Below, piece after piece: positions 8,004-15,390 of a stretch of 42,453 nucleotides of DNA. A program made the translations under genes and the position numbers. Source of the DNA: Streptomyces triculaminicus (GTDB lineage: Bacteria > Actinomycetota > Actinomycetes > Streptomycetales > Streptomycetaceae); NCBI RefSeq assembly GCF_017349075.1, contig NZ_JAFMOF010000009.1, positions 1-42,453 on the forward strand, given 5' to 3'. Numbering within the stretch: position 1 is the first letter of the stretch; every line of letters begins with the position of its first letter. The notes under the pieces were generated by a model. That model saw nothing but the letters and a program-made list of their open reading frames with translations. It was not told the DNA's origin and ran no database searches.

Positions 8004-8864
8004 TCATGCCGCGGTGACCAGGCTGTCCGAGGGCAGCACGGTCGGAATGGTGGGCAGCACGATGCCGACGTCGATGGGGGCGATATGCGTCCGCAGTGTG
8101 CCCTCCTCGGCGAGGTCCAGGAGACTGGGCAGGCTGTAGTCGTCGGCGGCCTCCAGGTCCACCACGTAGCCGAGGTCTTTCATGGCCGCCACGGTCAGAC
8201 GGCTCAGCGGATTGGGTGCCTCCTTGACGAATCCGGTCATCAGCTCGTTGGCGAACAGCTTCTCCCTCCAGTGCGCGTCGCGTGTGCCCGGCTGCCCCTC
8301 GTTCTCCACCGGTACCGGCTTCGGCAGGTCCGCACCCCTCAACTTCCTGTATTCCTCCTGGGCGTTCTGGCCACGGAAGACGGGATTATCGCCGCCGACG
8401 CCCTGGACCAGCCCCTTCTTCAGCGCGGGTGAAGTGATGAGGCCGATGACGTGCCCCATTTCGTGGGTGATCACATCCACCAGTGTCCCCTTGGCCTGCA
8501 TACTGGCCAGATCATCCTTGTCGAAGGACATGATGCCCGTCGCGGGAAGGAATTCCCCGGGCCCGTTGGCCGGTCTGAGCAGCCCCGGTCCCGCCTGCCC
8601 CAGGATGATTCCCGGTCCGTCGATGGTCGTGCCCTCGGCCCGGATCAAGAGGTCGTCGATGACCCTGCCGTTGACACTCACGTCCGGCAGGTCTCCTACG
8701 ATGACCTTGGCCCAGCGGTCCGCCGCGGTGGTGAACGCGGCCTTCTGGGCCTGGTTCAGACCGCCGAGGAATTCCACCTCGATCGTGTATGGGGACGTGG
8801 TCGAGGCGAGTTCGCGAGCACGCGCCTCGTCGGCTCTTGCATAGTAAGTTTCGTATTCAGCCAT
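8004..8864 (-). CDS. Leishmanolysin-like zinc metallopeptidase
   Basis: A 286-aa zinc protease-like protein. The HEMGHVIGL motif at residues 134-142 supplies two zinc-ligand His and the catalytic Glu. His198 in DAHWREKLF is the probable third ligand. ELMTG (207-211) provides the Met-turn, followed by the leishmanolysin-family pattern NPLSRLTVAAMKDLGYVVD (218-236). Bacterial members are usually secreted, but no signal peptide is visible here: the N-terminus is MAEYETYYARADEARARE, hydrophilic and helical. It may act inside the cell, or leave by a non-Sec route. ATG has a strong GGAGGAGG upstream. A hexanucleotide tandem repeat lies directly upstream in the leader. The 122-aa gene follows at 13 nt. 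Confidence 0.85.
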   Translation of the reverse strand: MAEYETYYARADEARARELASTTSPYTIEVEFLGGLNQAQKAAFTTAADRWAKVIVGDLPDVSVNGRVIDDLLIRAEGTTIDGPGIILGQAGPGLLRPANGPGEFLPATGIMSFDKDDLASMQAKGTLVDVITHEMGHVIGLITSPALKKGLVQGVGGDNPVFRGQNAQEEYRKLRGADLPKPVPVENEGQPGTRDAHWREKLFANELMTGFVKEAPNPLSRLTVAAMKDLGYVVDLEAADDYSLPSLLDLAEEGTLRTHIAPIDVGIVLPTIPTVLPSDSLVTAA

Positions 8865-8891
8865 GATTTCCCTCCTCCACGGAAGGGTCTC

Positions 8892-8920
8892 TGCGGTTGC
8901 GGTTGCGGTTGCGGTTGCGG
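8892..8920 (-). repeat. Hexanucleotide tandem repeat TGCGGT
   Basis: Four TGCGGT units plus a partial fifth (TGCGG) form a perfect 29-bp tract. It lies 27 nt upstream of the peptidase start codon, next to its ribosome site. On the minus strand it could encode a Pro-Gln repeat in a short open frame that runs into the peptidase gene. Slippage here would not shift a frame of three but could alter leader length. Confidence 0.75.
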
Positions 8921-9484
8921 CCGCACCAGAGCGTCATACGAGACGTCCTGCAGGAGCCGGCCGTGCGGGGAGTTGTCCATGGGGTTCGGCTATGTGTGCT
9001 TCATGCAGCGAGGGCAAGCTCTGCACAGGCCCCGGCACCTCGCGCGCATCGGCTCCATGCTGCGTCGTCCCGTGCCGGCACGGCTGCCTTCGGCGCCGCC
9101 CGAGCAGCGGTCGGCTCGCCGCCCAGTACTCACTACGCTACGCTTCCCCGCCCACGTATCAACCCGGGAGAGGCCCGGAATCCAGGTGGCCGGTGACCGG
9201 CCCGCAGCCTCCGCACGGGACTGCCCCATGCGCCGGCCGGCTCCGCGCAGGGAGGCGCCGCTACGGCGACACCGTGTCACGACTGCCCGCGGATGTGCTG
9301 ATCGCGAAGGAACTGCAACACCCAGGCAGCACCCGCCTCGTGTCCTTCCTCGTTTCGGTGACGCAGCCAGGTCACGGCCGGCCCCGGGGGAACGCTACGT
9401 GCGCTACCTCAGGCAGTCGAACGTCCGTCGTCGCACGCCAGCGCGGTCGAGCCCTCGGTTCAGGAGGGATTCGGCCCCGAGTGG
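8921..9484. other. Intergenic stretch, mostly without a recognisable gene
   Basis: Between the peptidase leader and the 244-aa gene I find no convincing full gene. The only protein-like piece is a short minus-strand frame at 9277-9375, listed separately. No clear terminator or RNA fold was seen. Confidence 0.5.
9277..9375 (-). CDS. Possible 32-aa ORF or gene fragment
   Basis: A GTG-started frame reads VTWLRHRNEEGHEAGAAW followed by VLQFLRDQHIRGQS and a TGA. Codon use is good and the peptide would be an amphipathic helix. There is no clear ribosome site, and open codons continue upstream of the GTG, so it may be the C-terminal scrap of a lost gene downstream of the truncated methyltransferase-like gene. 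Confidence 0.25.
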   Translation of the reverse strand: MTWLRHRNEEGHEAGAAWVLQFLRDQHIRGQS

Positions 9485-10219
9485 TCAGTCATGCGCGGCG
9501 ATCAGGGGCCGCGAGCTGACGACGTTGTCCTCGGCATCGAGCCACACGTGCTGTCCCGCCTTGTCGATAGTCAGGCCGAAGTTGCCGAACCCCGGTCGTC
9601 CCTGCTCAGTCCACCACGTGTGGGCGGCCTCGATCTCGTCCCACAGCCGTCGGTGACCGTATTGGTAAACAGTGAACCTGGCCCCATTGTCACGGAACAG
9701 CACGCAGGCCCAGGAACGGTCGTTGAGGCTGAGGAGCCACACCGGGCGGGCACCGTTTTCCACCAGCCCCTTGGTGTGGATGACGGCAGGCACGCACAGG
9801 CCCAGAGCGAACTGGTTGGCGTCCCACAGCGTCGTGCCGAACACCTCGTCGTGGGGCAGGGCGGTGTGAGACTTTTGGGCGCCCTCTTTGGCGTCGGCGG
9901 TGACGTACGTGTCGTAGTCGCCGACGGTGAGACGCTGTGCCCGAGCCCTGGTACTGGCGCCGTCGTCCCACTGCGTGATGATCGCCATGTCGGAGCAGGC
10001 GTACCGGTTCCAGCTCTCAAAGTCAGCGGATCGGTCCACCGTCACGTGCTCCTCGCTCGCCTGGTCGTACGGCCACATCACCGAGGGCAGGAACCGCTTC
10101 CGTGGCGTATCCGCGAACGCAGTCACCCAGTCGGGTGTCATCGATCCCTTCGTCAGGAGCTGGCGGCCTAGCGTCTCCCAGCTAGGCCGCCCAGCCTCCT
10201 CAGGGCGCTCAAGGTTCAC
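9485..10219 (-). CDS. PCMT/TgmC-like protein lacking the methyltransferase core
   Basis: A 244-aa protein. The N-terminus (MTPDWVTAFADTPRKRFLP at 27-45, then ACSDMAIITQWDDGA at 74-88) resembles the start of PCMT-like methyltransferases found with ATP-grasp and FxLD peptide maturation systems. The C-terminus (VYQYGHRRLWDEIEAAHTWW at 184-203, then GNFGLTIDKAGQHVWLDAED at 212-231) resembles their C-terminal domain. The central SAM-binding Rossmann fold with its GTGTGY-type motif is absent, and the length is well below the roughly 390 residues expected. It is therefore unlikely to methylate alone. The GTG start overlaps the stop of the upstream 42-aa gene (GTGA), implying translational coupling. 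The family comparison is from memory and needs checking; it could also be a distinct family sharing the two flanks. Confidence 0.7.
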   Translation of the reverse strand: MNLERPEEAGRPSWETLGRQLLTKGSMTPDWVTAFADTPRKRFLPSVMWPYDQASEEHVTVDRSADFESWNRYACSDMAIITQWDDGASTRARAQRLTVGDYDTYVTADAKEGAQKSHTALPHDEVFGTTLWDANQFALGLCVPAVIHTKGLVENGARPVWLLSLNDRSWACVLFRDNGARFTVYQYGHRRLWDEIEAAHTWWTEQGRPGFGNFGLTIDKAGQHVWLDAEDNVVSSRPLIAAHD

Positions 10220-10344
10220 TTGCGGTGCTGCCCATCACCTTGGGGAGGCGCCCCGTCCGGGGTCGGCGGTTCCTTGGGCGGCTCGTACTTCTGCCCGGGC
10301 AGCATGTCGTCCTTGTCGTCATCGTCCTTGTTCCGCTTACCCAT
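10216..10344 (-). CDS. 42-aa charged, proline-rich peptide
   Basis: A short gene begins with ATG at 10344 after a consensus AAGGAGG ribosome site with a 9-nt spacer. The peptide has a Lys/Asp-rich head (MGKRNKDDDDKDDMLPG), a proline-rich middle (YEPPKEPPTPDGAPP) and a polar tail (QGDGQHRK). It contains no Cys, Ser or aromatic cluster and one Thr. Its TGA overlaps the GTG of the methyltransferase-like gene by the sequence GTGA, so the two are translated as a pair. It does not match precursor peptides I know of (graspetide or lanthipeptide). It could be a precursor, a regulator or a small binding partner. Existence as a gene is well supported by ribosome site and coupling; function is open. Confidence 0.7.
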   Translation of the reverse strand: MGKRNKDDDDKDDMLPGQKYEPPKEPPTPDGAPPQGDGQHRK

Positions 10345-10548
10345 GTGGCTGCGCCTCCTTGTGCGGGTCGGAGCGGTGACGACAAGACGGTAGTGCTGGA
10401 CGTGGCGTTTGCAGGCGGTGTTTGCTCATAACGGCCGGGAGGCGATGACAAGCCCACCGCCGTCCAGCGCCACGGCCTGGTGCCCGCGTCGATCCTCCGG
10501 CGTTGGTGACCTCGATCCAGCAGGCGCCTCGCACGGCGATCGCGACGC

Positions 10549-11298
10549 TCACACCCGGTAGAACGCCCTCCCGTTGTTGCGCAGGACCGCGTCCAGGTGC
10601 TCTCCGGCCGCCTCTGCGACGAGGTCGATGTCGGAGTCGGTGAAGTGACGTGGGGCCCGGGTCGAGGGGAGGTCCGTCCCCACCATGAGGGCCGTCGGGT
10701 CGGCGTTCAGCACGGCGCGGATCGCGGCGGGGACATCGAGGCCGACGCGGCCGAAGCCGGTCGCCTTCACCCGTACCCCGTGCTCGACCAGCGCCAGCAG
10801 ATGGGGGAGGCCCTCGGCGCTCAGGCCCAGGTGGTCAATGCTCACGGCGGGGAGCGAGGCCAGGGTTCCGGCGAGGTCGGGCAGGTCGCGGGAGTCGACG
10901 TAGAGCTCGGTGTGCATGCCGGCCACGTCGTGGACGCGACGGGCCAGAGTGCCGAGGTGCGCGACGGCCGCGGAACCGCCGCGGCGCAGATTGAACCGCA
11001 CCGCCCGCACACCCCGCCCGGCGAGTGCCGCGATCGCCTCGTCGGGCAGGTCGTGCGGGATCTGAGTCACGCCCACGAAGCCTGGACCGAGCCTGGAGAG
11101 CGCGTCGAGCAGACAGCCCTGGTCAAAGCGTTGGAACGACCCTGAGACGACCGCGCCGCCGACGACGCCCAGCGCGGCGACGCGGTCCCGGTACTGCTCG
11201 GCGGTGAACTCCTCGGGCATGAAGCCGTCGTTCTCGAACAGCGGGAAGCGGTGGTCGATCACATGGAAATGGGCGTCGAAGAAGTGCCGGTTCGTCAT
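10549..11298 (-). CDS. Amidohydrolase-family metal-dependent hydrolase
   Basis: A 249-aa TIM-barrel hydrolase of the amidohydrolase_2 type. The metal-binding HxH motif is His10 and His12 in FFDAHFHVIDHRFPLF. Later family features are VRAVRFNLRRGG, ELYVDSRDLPDLA, SIDHLGLSAEGLP (the His on strand 6) and LMVGTDLPSTRA (the Asp at the end of strand 8). Relatives include 2-pyrone-4,6-dicarboxylate lactonase and gamma-resorcylate decarboxylase-like enzymes acting on lactones or aromatic acids. The length is slightly short for the family. The ATG at 11298 was chosen over an upstream in-frame start because the HxH motif must lie near the N-terminus. It stands alone: 204 nt to the 42-aa gene downstream and a hairpin upstream. 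The substrate is unknown. Confidence 0.88.
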   Translation of the reverse strand: MTNRHFFDAHFHVIDHRFPLFENDGFMPEEFTAEQYRDRVAALGVVGGAVVSGSFQRFDQGCLLDALSRLGPGFVGVTQIPHDLPDEAIAALAGRGVRAVRFNLRRGGSAAVAHLGTLARRVHDVAGMHTELYVDSRDLPDLAGTLASLPAVSIDHLGLSAEGLPHLLALVEHGVRVKATGFGRVGLDVPAAIRAVLNADPTALMVGTDLPSTRAPRHFTDSDIDLVAEAAGEHLDAVLRNNGRAFYRV

Positions 11299-11616
11299 GG
11301 ACGGACATTCTGCGGTGCCGGTGCCCCGGCCGCCCGGCCGCATGACCAGGGCCTGTCTGATGGGTCGGTGACGAACCGAGACGAGAACTCGTTGGCCACA
11401 GTCAACAGCCCTCGTATACGCGTGATGTGATCTCGTTTCGGTCGTCGGGTTGCAGCGCGCACCACCCTGGCAGGGGTTCGCCGCATGCAGCAGGGGACGT
11501 TCGGCCGCGGGCACCGGTCCCCGAGGCCGGGATCGGGGTAGGGACGCGGAGGGCCCCGCACGGAACCGGGAGGCCGGGGGTTCACGTGCGGGGCCGCGCT
11601 CACGGGGTGGGGGCTG
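11299..11616. other. Intergenic stretch between two minus-strand genes
   Basis: Contains the hairpin at 11552-11595 that ends the gene to the right. The remainder should hold the promoter of the amidohydrolase gene, but no box pair stands out and no gene was recognised. Confidence 0.5.
11552..11595 (-). terminator. Inverted-repeat terminator of the secreted-toxin-like gene
   Basis: GGCCCCGCACG (11552-11562) and CGTGCGGGGCC (11585-11595) form a perfect 11-bp stem with a 22-nt loop. It lies 21 nt past the stop codon of the minus-strand secreted protein gene. No U-tract. Confidence 0.65.
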
Positions 11617-12858
11617 TCAGACTTGGGTCAGGGTGTACGTACCCGTGCCGTCCTGCCTGCCGCTGGAGTACTGGCGGATGAGTTCCCCGTCCGCGTAACG
11701 GTCGTGGCCCATCATGGAGCCGGTGTACTTGTTCTGAAGACCGATCTTCGTGCTGCCGGGTACGTCGCGGTAGATGTAGAACCGCTGGAGGTCGTCCTCC
11801 CCGCAGGTGGCCGTTGTCAGGTAGGCCTGCTCCTGGTTGGCGATGTTCGCCGGGATGGTCGCGCATCCGCCGTTGCCCCAGTTCCACAGGGACGCCTCGA
11901 TGACCCCGTTGCGCTCCGTCACGTTGCACAGCCGCCAGTTGTCCAGGTGGGCGCTGAAGAATGTGGATTCGCGCAGGCGGATGCCGTCGTTGGCCAGGAG
12001 CGGTGCGCTCCAGTTCAGGGGCTTGCCGGGGACGTCGATCTTGTAGACGGCGGGTTGGCAGTTCAGGGCGGCGCGCGTAGCAGGCTTAGCGGCTTGGGTG
12101 GTCTTCATGCTCTGGGCGGCCTTGGCGGCTGTTGCGGCGTTGTCGGCGTCGTGCTTGGCCTGGTCGGCCTTGGTCGAGGGGACGGGACCTGCCGGGTGCT
12201 TCGCGGTGGCGGCGGGGGAGCCGCAGTCCAACAGGCCCTTGGCCTTGGCCATGATGCTGTTGGCGGGGACCTTGTCCTCGCAGCGCACCGCGCCTTCTTC
12301 GAGGGTGGTGTAGGTGGTGTAGCTGCCGGTGTCGGGTCCCTCGGTCCACTTCAGGCCGCCCGCATCCGAGCGGTTGCAGTTGAGGCTGCCGTAGGTGCCG
12401 GTGACCTTCTTCGTTCCCTCGTACAGTCCGTAGTAGCCGGGCTGGCGGAAGTTCCACGAGATCGACTGGGAGGTGCTGGATGTGTGGGTGTAGTTGACCT
12501 GGACGTTCAGGCCCAGGCTTGCGCCGACGGAGCCGAGGGCCTCGACGGCGAAGCTGCCCTGAACGGTGCCGTTGAGGCCGACGGAGACGGAGATGGTCTC
12601 CGTGGTGTTCGTGTTGACGCTCTGGGTGCCGGTCGAGCCTTCGGTGACGTACCAGCCTTTGAAGTGCGTGATGGTGGGGGCGACTTCGGCGCTCTTGATG
12701 ATCGGGTGGCGGGTACCGAGATCGGCTGCGGTACAGGTCTGGCCGGGCTGGACCGTCTGCCCGGCGGCGGCCGGGGTGGCGGCCAGGCCCACGGCCGCCG
12801 TCGCGGTGGCTATGAGCGCTCCGAGCCCTCTGCCCAGGCGGGTTCTTGTGCGGCGCAT
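11617..12858 (-). CDS. Secreted protein, candidate beta-pore domain plus lectin-like tail
   Basis: A 413-aa exported protein. Residues 1-32 are a Sec signal peptide (RRTRTRLGRG start, cleavage after PAAA). Residues of about 60-150 are extremely Ser/Thr-rich with alternating polar and hydrophobic residues (SVNTNTTETISVSVGLNG, LGLNVQVNYTHTSSTSQSIS), the pattern seen in the insertion and stem regions of aerolysin-like beta-pore proteins. A Lys/Ala-rich linker spans about 235-275. The C-terminal 140 residues contain short repeats ending in Trp/Tyr with paired Cys (DNWRLCNVTERNGVIEASLW, GGCATIPANIANQEQAYLTT), resembling a beta-trefoil. Start ATG has AGGGGGAA upstream. It is divergent from a secreted DNase gene. 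The pore-forming role is an inference; a non-toxic surface adhesin is the main alternative. Confidence 0.75.
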   Translation of the reverse strand: MRRTRTRLGRGLGALIATATAAVGLAATPAAAGQTVQPGQTCTAADLGTRHPIIKSAEVAPTITHFKGWYVTEGSTGTQSVNTNTTETISVSVGLNGTVQGSFAVEALGSVGASLGLNVQVNYTHTSSTSQSISWNFRQPGYYGLYEGTKKVTGTYGSLNCNRSDAGGLKWTEGPDTGSYTTYTTLEEGAVRCEDKVPANSIMAKAKGLLDCGSPAATAKHPAGPVPSTKADQAKHDADNAATAAKAAQSMKTTQAAKPATRAALNCQPAVYKIDVPGKPLNWSAPLLANDGIRLRESTFFSAHLDNWRLCNVTERNGVIEASLWNWGNGGCATIPANIANQEQAYLTTATCGEDDLQRFYIYRDVPGSTKIGLQNKYTGSMMGHDRYADGELIRQYSSGRQDGTGTYTLTQV

Positions 12859-13052
12859 CGTCGTTTCCCCCTGTGTGTGGTCTGTGAGGCGAGTGAGAGT
12901 GAAAATAGCGCCGCCGAGGACGACAGGTCTATACCACAACTGGCCAAAAAGAATCAAGAACTGTCCCGAATTCGGTTGGCAGGAAAGGGCGTTGACCAGT
13001 TCCATGCCTTCGTTGTGCCCGCAAAGGGGCCACCGAAGGAAGGGACCACCTT
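12859..13052. promoter_or_regulatory. Shared divergent promoter region
   Basis: A 194-nt stretch separates the divergently transcribed pore-like and DNase genes. It includes an A/T-richer segment at about 12940-12965 (GGCCAAAAAGAATCAAGAAC). Both promoters must lie here; I could not assign boxes with confidence. Confidence 0.4.
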
Positions 13053-14309
13053 GTGAAACACGTCAGACGCGGCCTGGCGGCGATAGCCTCGCTCGCCCTC
13101 ACCGCAGCCCTGTGTGCCCTGGGCACCTCACCGGCCACAGCCTCCCCCGCGAGCCGGGTGACCCCTCAGGGGCACGGCACGTGCACGGCCGCTGCCGACG
13201 GCTCCGCGCTGCGCAAGCGTGGTGTGGCCTGGACCTGTGTCGGGGCGGATCCCGTCGCCGACTTCGCCCCCGGCCCCTCCTTCGCCCCCGCTGATCCGGG
13301 GGAGGCGCTCAAGCTGTGCCTCGAACACTCCAGTAAACGTGTCATCTCCAACCGGCACGCGTACTGCACGAGGATGCCCCTCAAATACATTCTCCTCGGC
13401 AACAAGAACGAGAAGCTCGGCGAGGCCCACATCGTCCTTCTGGCCGTGGGCATGCTCGACTCCTACAAGGGCCAGTGGGACGAGGCCATCATCGCTAACC
13501 CCGGCGACATGGACGACAAGGTGTCCTCCGTGGAGGTGGCCCTCAATTCCACGTGCAGCGGCATGTGCAGCACGACAGGACCGGCCTTCGGCGGCACACA
13601 CGCGATCGTGACCAAGGGCGGCGACCCCGTGCAGAGCACCATCACCTACATATCCGGCGTCGCCGCCAAATCAGGCACCTCCTCCCATAGCATGCCCACC
13701 TACTACGTGGACGGAGCCGCCGTCGGCGGGGTCGGCGTTCCCGGGTATGACAGCGCCATCTTCGACGGCCCCGACGTGCGCTGTGACGGGGAGATCGGCA
13801 ACACCACCGGCTGCATCGTCTTTGGGCACACGCCCAACGTGACCTTCTCGAAGGCGAAATACCGGGGAGCGGCCGTCGCCTACGAGTGGGCGCAGAAGAA
13901 CCTCACCGGTAAATTCGGCGACGCCAACCACCTGCTGTCGCGGTATATCGACCCTCTTGACCCGGAGGCCGAAAAGAGGCGTGCCAAGACCTGTGACCGT
14001 GGGCCGTACGCCTTCCCCCGGGGAGCCACCGGAATACCCAACGACTCGTGTGACGAGTATCCCTTCGCCCGGTCCTGGCAGGGCGGGAACGACGGCGAGC
14101 ACTGTATAGACATCACCCCGCGCCAGATCGGCGGCGTATGGGACGTCGCGGGCGTCACCGTCGACCGGGGCACCCCGCCCAACGCGCCCTGCATCCGGGC
14201 CCATGTCGACAATAAAGACAACACTGCTGCGGGTGGCGAGCTGGGGCGGGCGGTACAGTCCGACCGCATCCTCGATAGTGAGTGGTACCAGGTGATCATC
14301 ACCCCGTAG
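13053..14309 (+). CDS. Secreted NucA/NucB-type deoxyribonuclease
   Basis: A 418-aa exported protein. Residues 1-30 form a Sec signal peptide with cleavage after ATA. The catalytic NucA/NucB signature CDEYPFARSWQGG is at residues 333-345 and is followed by the usual downstream Asn/Asp-rich segment. The long N-terminal region (30-330) is cysteine-containing, with CSGMCSTTGPAFGG and beta-rich blocks, and I recognise no domain there. Bacillus NucA cuts extracellular DNA during competence; actinomycete homologues are secreted DNases of unclear purpose. Start is GTG with GGAAGGGACC upstream. It is divergent from the pore/lectin-like gene and ends in a very strong hairpin. The call rests on one clear motif and overall secretion features. 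Confidence 0.85.
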   Translation: MKHVRRGLAAIASLALTAALCALGTSPATASPASRVTPQGHGTCTAAADGSALRKRGVAWTCVGADPVADFAPGPSFAPADPGEALKLCLEHSSKRVISNRHAYCTRMPLKYILLGNKNEKLGEAHIVLLAVGMLDSYKGQWDEAIIANPGDMDDKVSSVEVALNSTCSGMCSTTGPAFGGTHAIVTKGGDPVQSTITYISGVAAKSGTSSHSMPTYYVDGAAVGGVGVPGYDSAIFDGPDVRCDGEIGNTTGCIVFGHTPNVTFSKAKYRGAAVAYEWAQKNLTGKFGDANHLLSRYIDPLDPEAEKRRAKTCDRGPYAFPRGATGIPNDSCDEYPFARSWQGGNDGEHCIDITPRQIGGVWDVAGVTVDRGTPPNAPCIRAHVDNKDNTAAGGELGRAVQSDRILDSEWYQVIITP

Positions 14310-14318
14310 GCGGCGGGC

Positions 14319-14346
14319 CTGCCTCCCCGGGCACCCGGGGAGGCAG
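14319..14346 (+). terminator. Very strong hairpin terminator after the DNase gene
   Basis: CTGCCTCCCCGGG and CCCGGGGAGGCAG form a perfect 13-bp inverted repeat around CA (the tip will open to a larger loop). It starts 9 nt after the stop codon. It also faces the convergent DUF1963 gene, so it may work in both directions. Confidence 0.8.
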
Positions 14347-14508
14347 ACCAGGGGCCGGTTAGGTTCCGTCTGACGGGTCATGCACGAAGCCGCAGGCGTA
14401 TGGCCGCAACGGTCACAGTGCCGTTGCCGGAGACGAGCGTCTCACCGTTGCAGCGGGTGTCGCGGCCTCGGCGCGGGCGGTTCCGCCGGTCGTCGGCCGC
14501 CTGCCGGC

Positions 14509-15306
14509 TCAGCAGCAGCGACCGATCGCCTGGACCTCGCCGAAGTCGCCCTCCGCGAACGCCCTCGCCGGGATCGTGAAGTACATCGTCCCGGCGTCAC
14601 CCCAGCCCCAGCCGAGTTCCGCGTCCTCCGCGAGCTGGAGCAGGTGCACCGCGGGGCCGTCGGCGTCGCGGCCGGTCACGGCGGACGCGTACGAGGTGTC
14701 GGGCCAGCCGAAGGCGCAGTGGCTGCCCGCGGTGTTCCCGTTGAGGTCGTCCATCGCGTCGAGGATGAGCGATGTCGCGCCCCAGTGCCTGTCCCCGTCG
14801 AACTCGATGTCGTCGTCCTCGACGTCCCAGCAGTCGGGAAGCATGGTCACCCCGACCGCGTGGACGAGACGCAGCGGATAGCGCCGGGCCGGCTCCGGTG
14901 CCGCCGTCTCGACCGCCCGCGCGGGGTCGGCGGGGACGACGCGCCACGCCTCGGGCGCGTACACGTCCAGCTCGCGGTACTCCTCGTACGGGATGTCCGG
15001 GTCGAGGTGGAAGAAGTTGAGCAGGCCCGGCCGTACGGGCAGTTCGTCACCGAGCCAGGCGGCCAGCGCGTCGGTGTCGAGCACGGCGTACGCGGACAGC
15101 GGGACGCCGTCGAGTACGGGCCACGGCGTGCCTGGTTCGAGCAGGGCGGATCCGCCGAGCCGGGACAGGCCGGTGGCCGGAGCTTCGTCCGTCGCCGGGA
15201 TCAGCCGGAAGCCGCGCCGGGCCATCGCCGCGAACTGCCGGCCCGCCTTGTCTCCGAGCCGTTCGGTGCACACCCGGTGCAGGACGGCGGAGTCATCGAA
15301 TCGCAT
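14509..15306 (-). CDS. DUF1963 (YwqG-like) family protein
   Basis: A 265-aa cytoplasmic protein. Family features seen are LGGSALLEPGTPWP near residue 50, LNFFHLDPDI, the acidic GDELP, and the late blocks LLQLAEDAELGWGWGDAGTM and YFTIPARAFAEGDF. DUF1963 proteins bind no known ligand; structures show a beta-rich fold, and a role in protein or calcium handling has been speculated but is not established. No signal peptide. It ends 162 nt from the DNase terminator hairpin and converges with that gene. An 84-nt gap separates it from the acyl-CoA ligase upstream on the same strand, so a shared transcript is possible. Family assignment is good; function is unknown. Confidence 0.87.
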   Translation of the reverse strand: MRFDDSAVLHRVCTERLGDKAGRQFAAMARRGFRLIPATDEAPATGLSRLGGSALLEPGTPWPVLDGVPLSAYAVLDTDALAAWLGDELPVRPGLLNFFHLDPDIPYEEYRELDVYAPEAWRVVPADPARAVETAAPEPARRYPLRLVHAVGVTMLPDCWDVEDDDIEFDGDRHWGATSLILDAMDDLNGNTAGSHCAFGWPDTSYASAVTGRDADGPAVHLLQLAEDAELGWGWGDAGTMYFTIPARAFAEGDFGEVQAIGRCC

Positions 15307-15390
15307 GCCGGGATCTTCTCAATGCCTGCCGGCGACGGGTCGGCGGGGTCGCGGGACGCAGGGGGACCACCGGGCGTCGTCTCACCCGCC

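Noticed and set aside
8892..8920. CRISPR-like array
   Set aside because: A simple hexamer tract with no spacers.
8756..8980. 74-codon minus-strand frame with Pro-Gln repeats
   Set aside because: It overlaps the start of the peptidase gene in another frame and has no ribosome site; the repeat itself explains the open frame.
10300..10344. DDDDK enterokinase-like site in the 42-aa peptide
   Set aside because: A low-complexity acidic run; no reason to think it is a cleavage signal in this organism.
10337..10552. DUF397-like minus-strand frame containing GACWIEVTN
   Set aside because: Only one short similarity, and the 42-aa gene with its ribosome site better explains this stretch.
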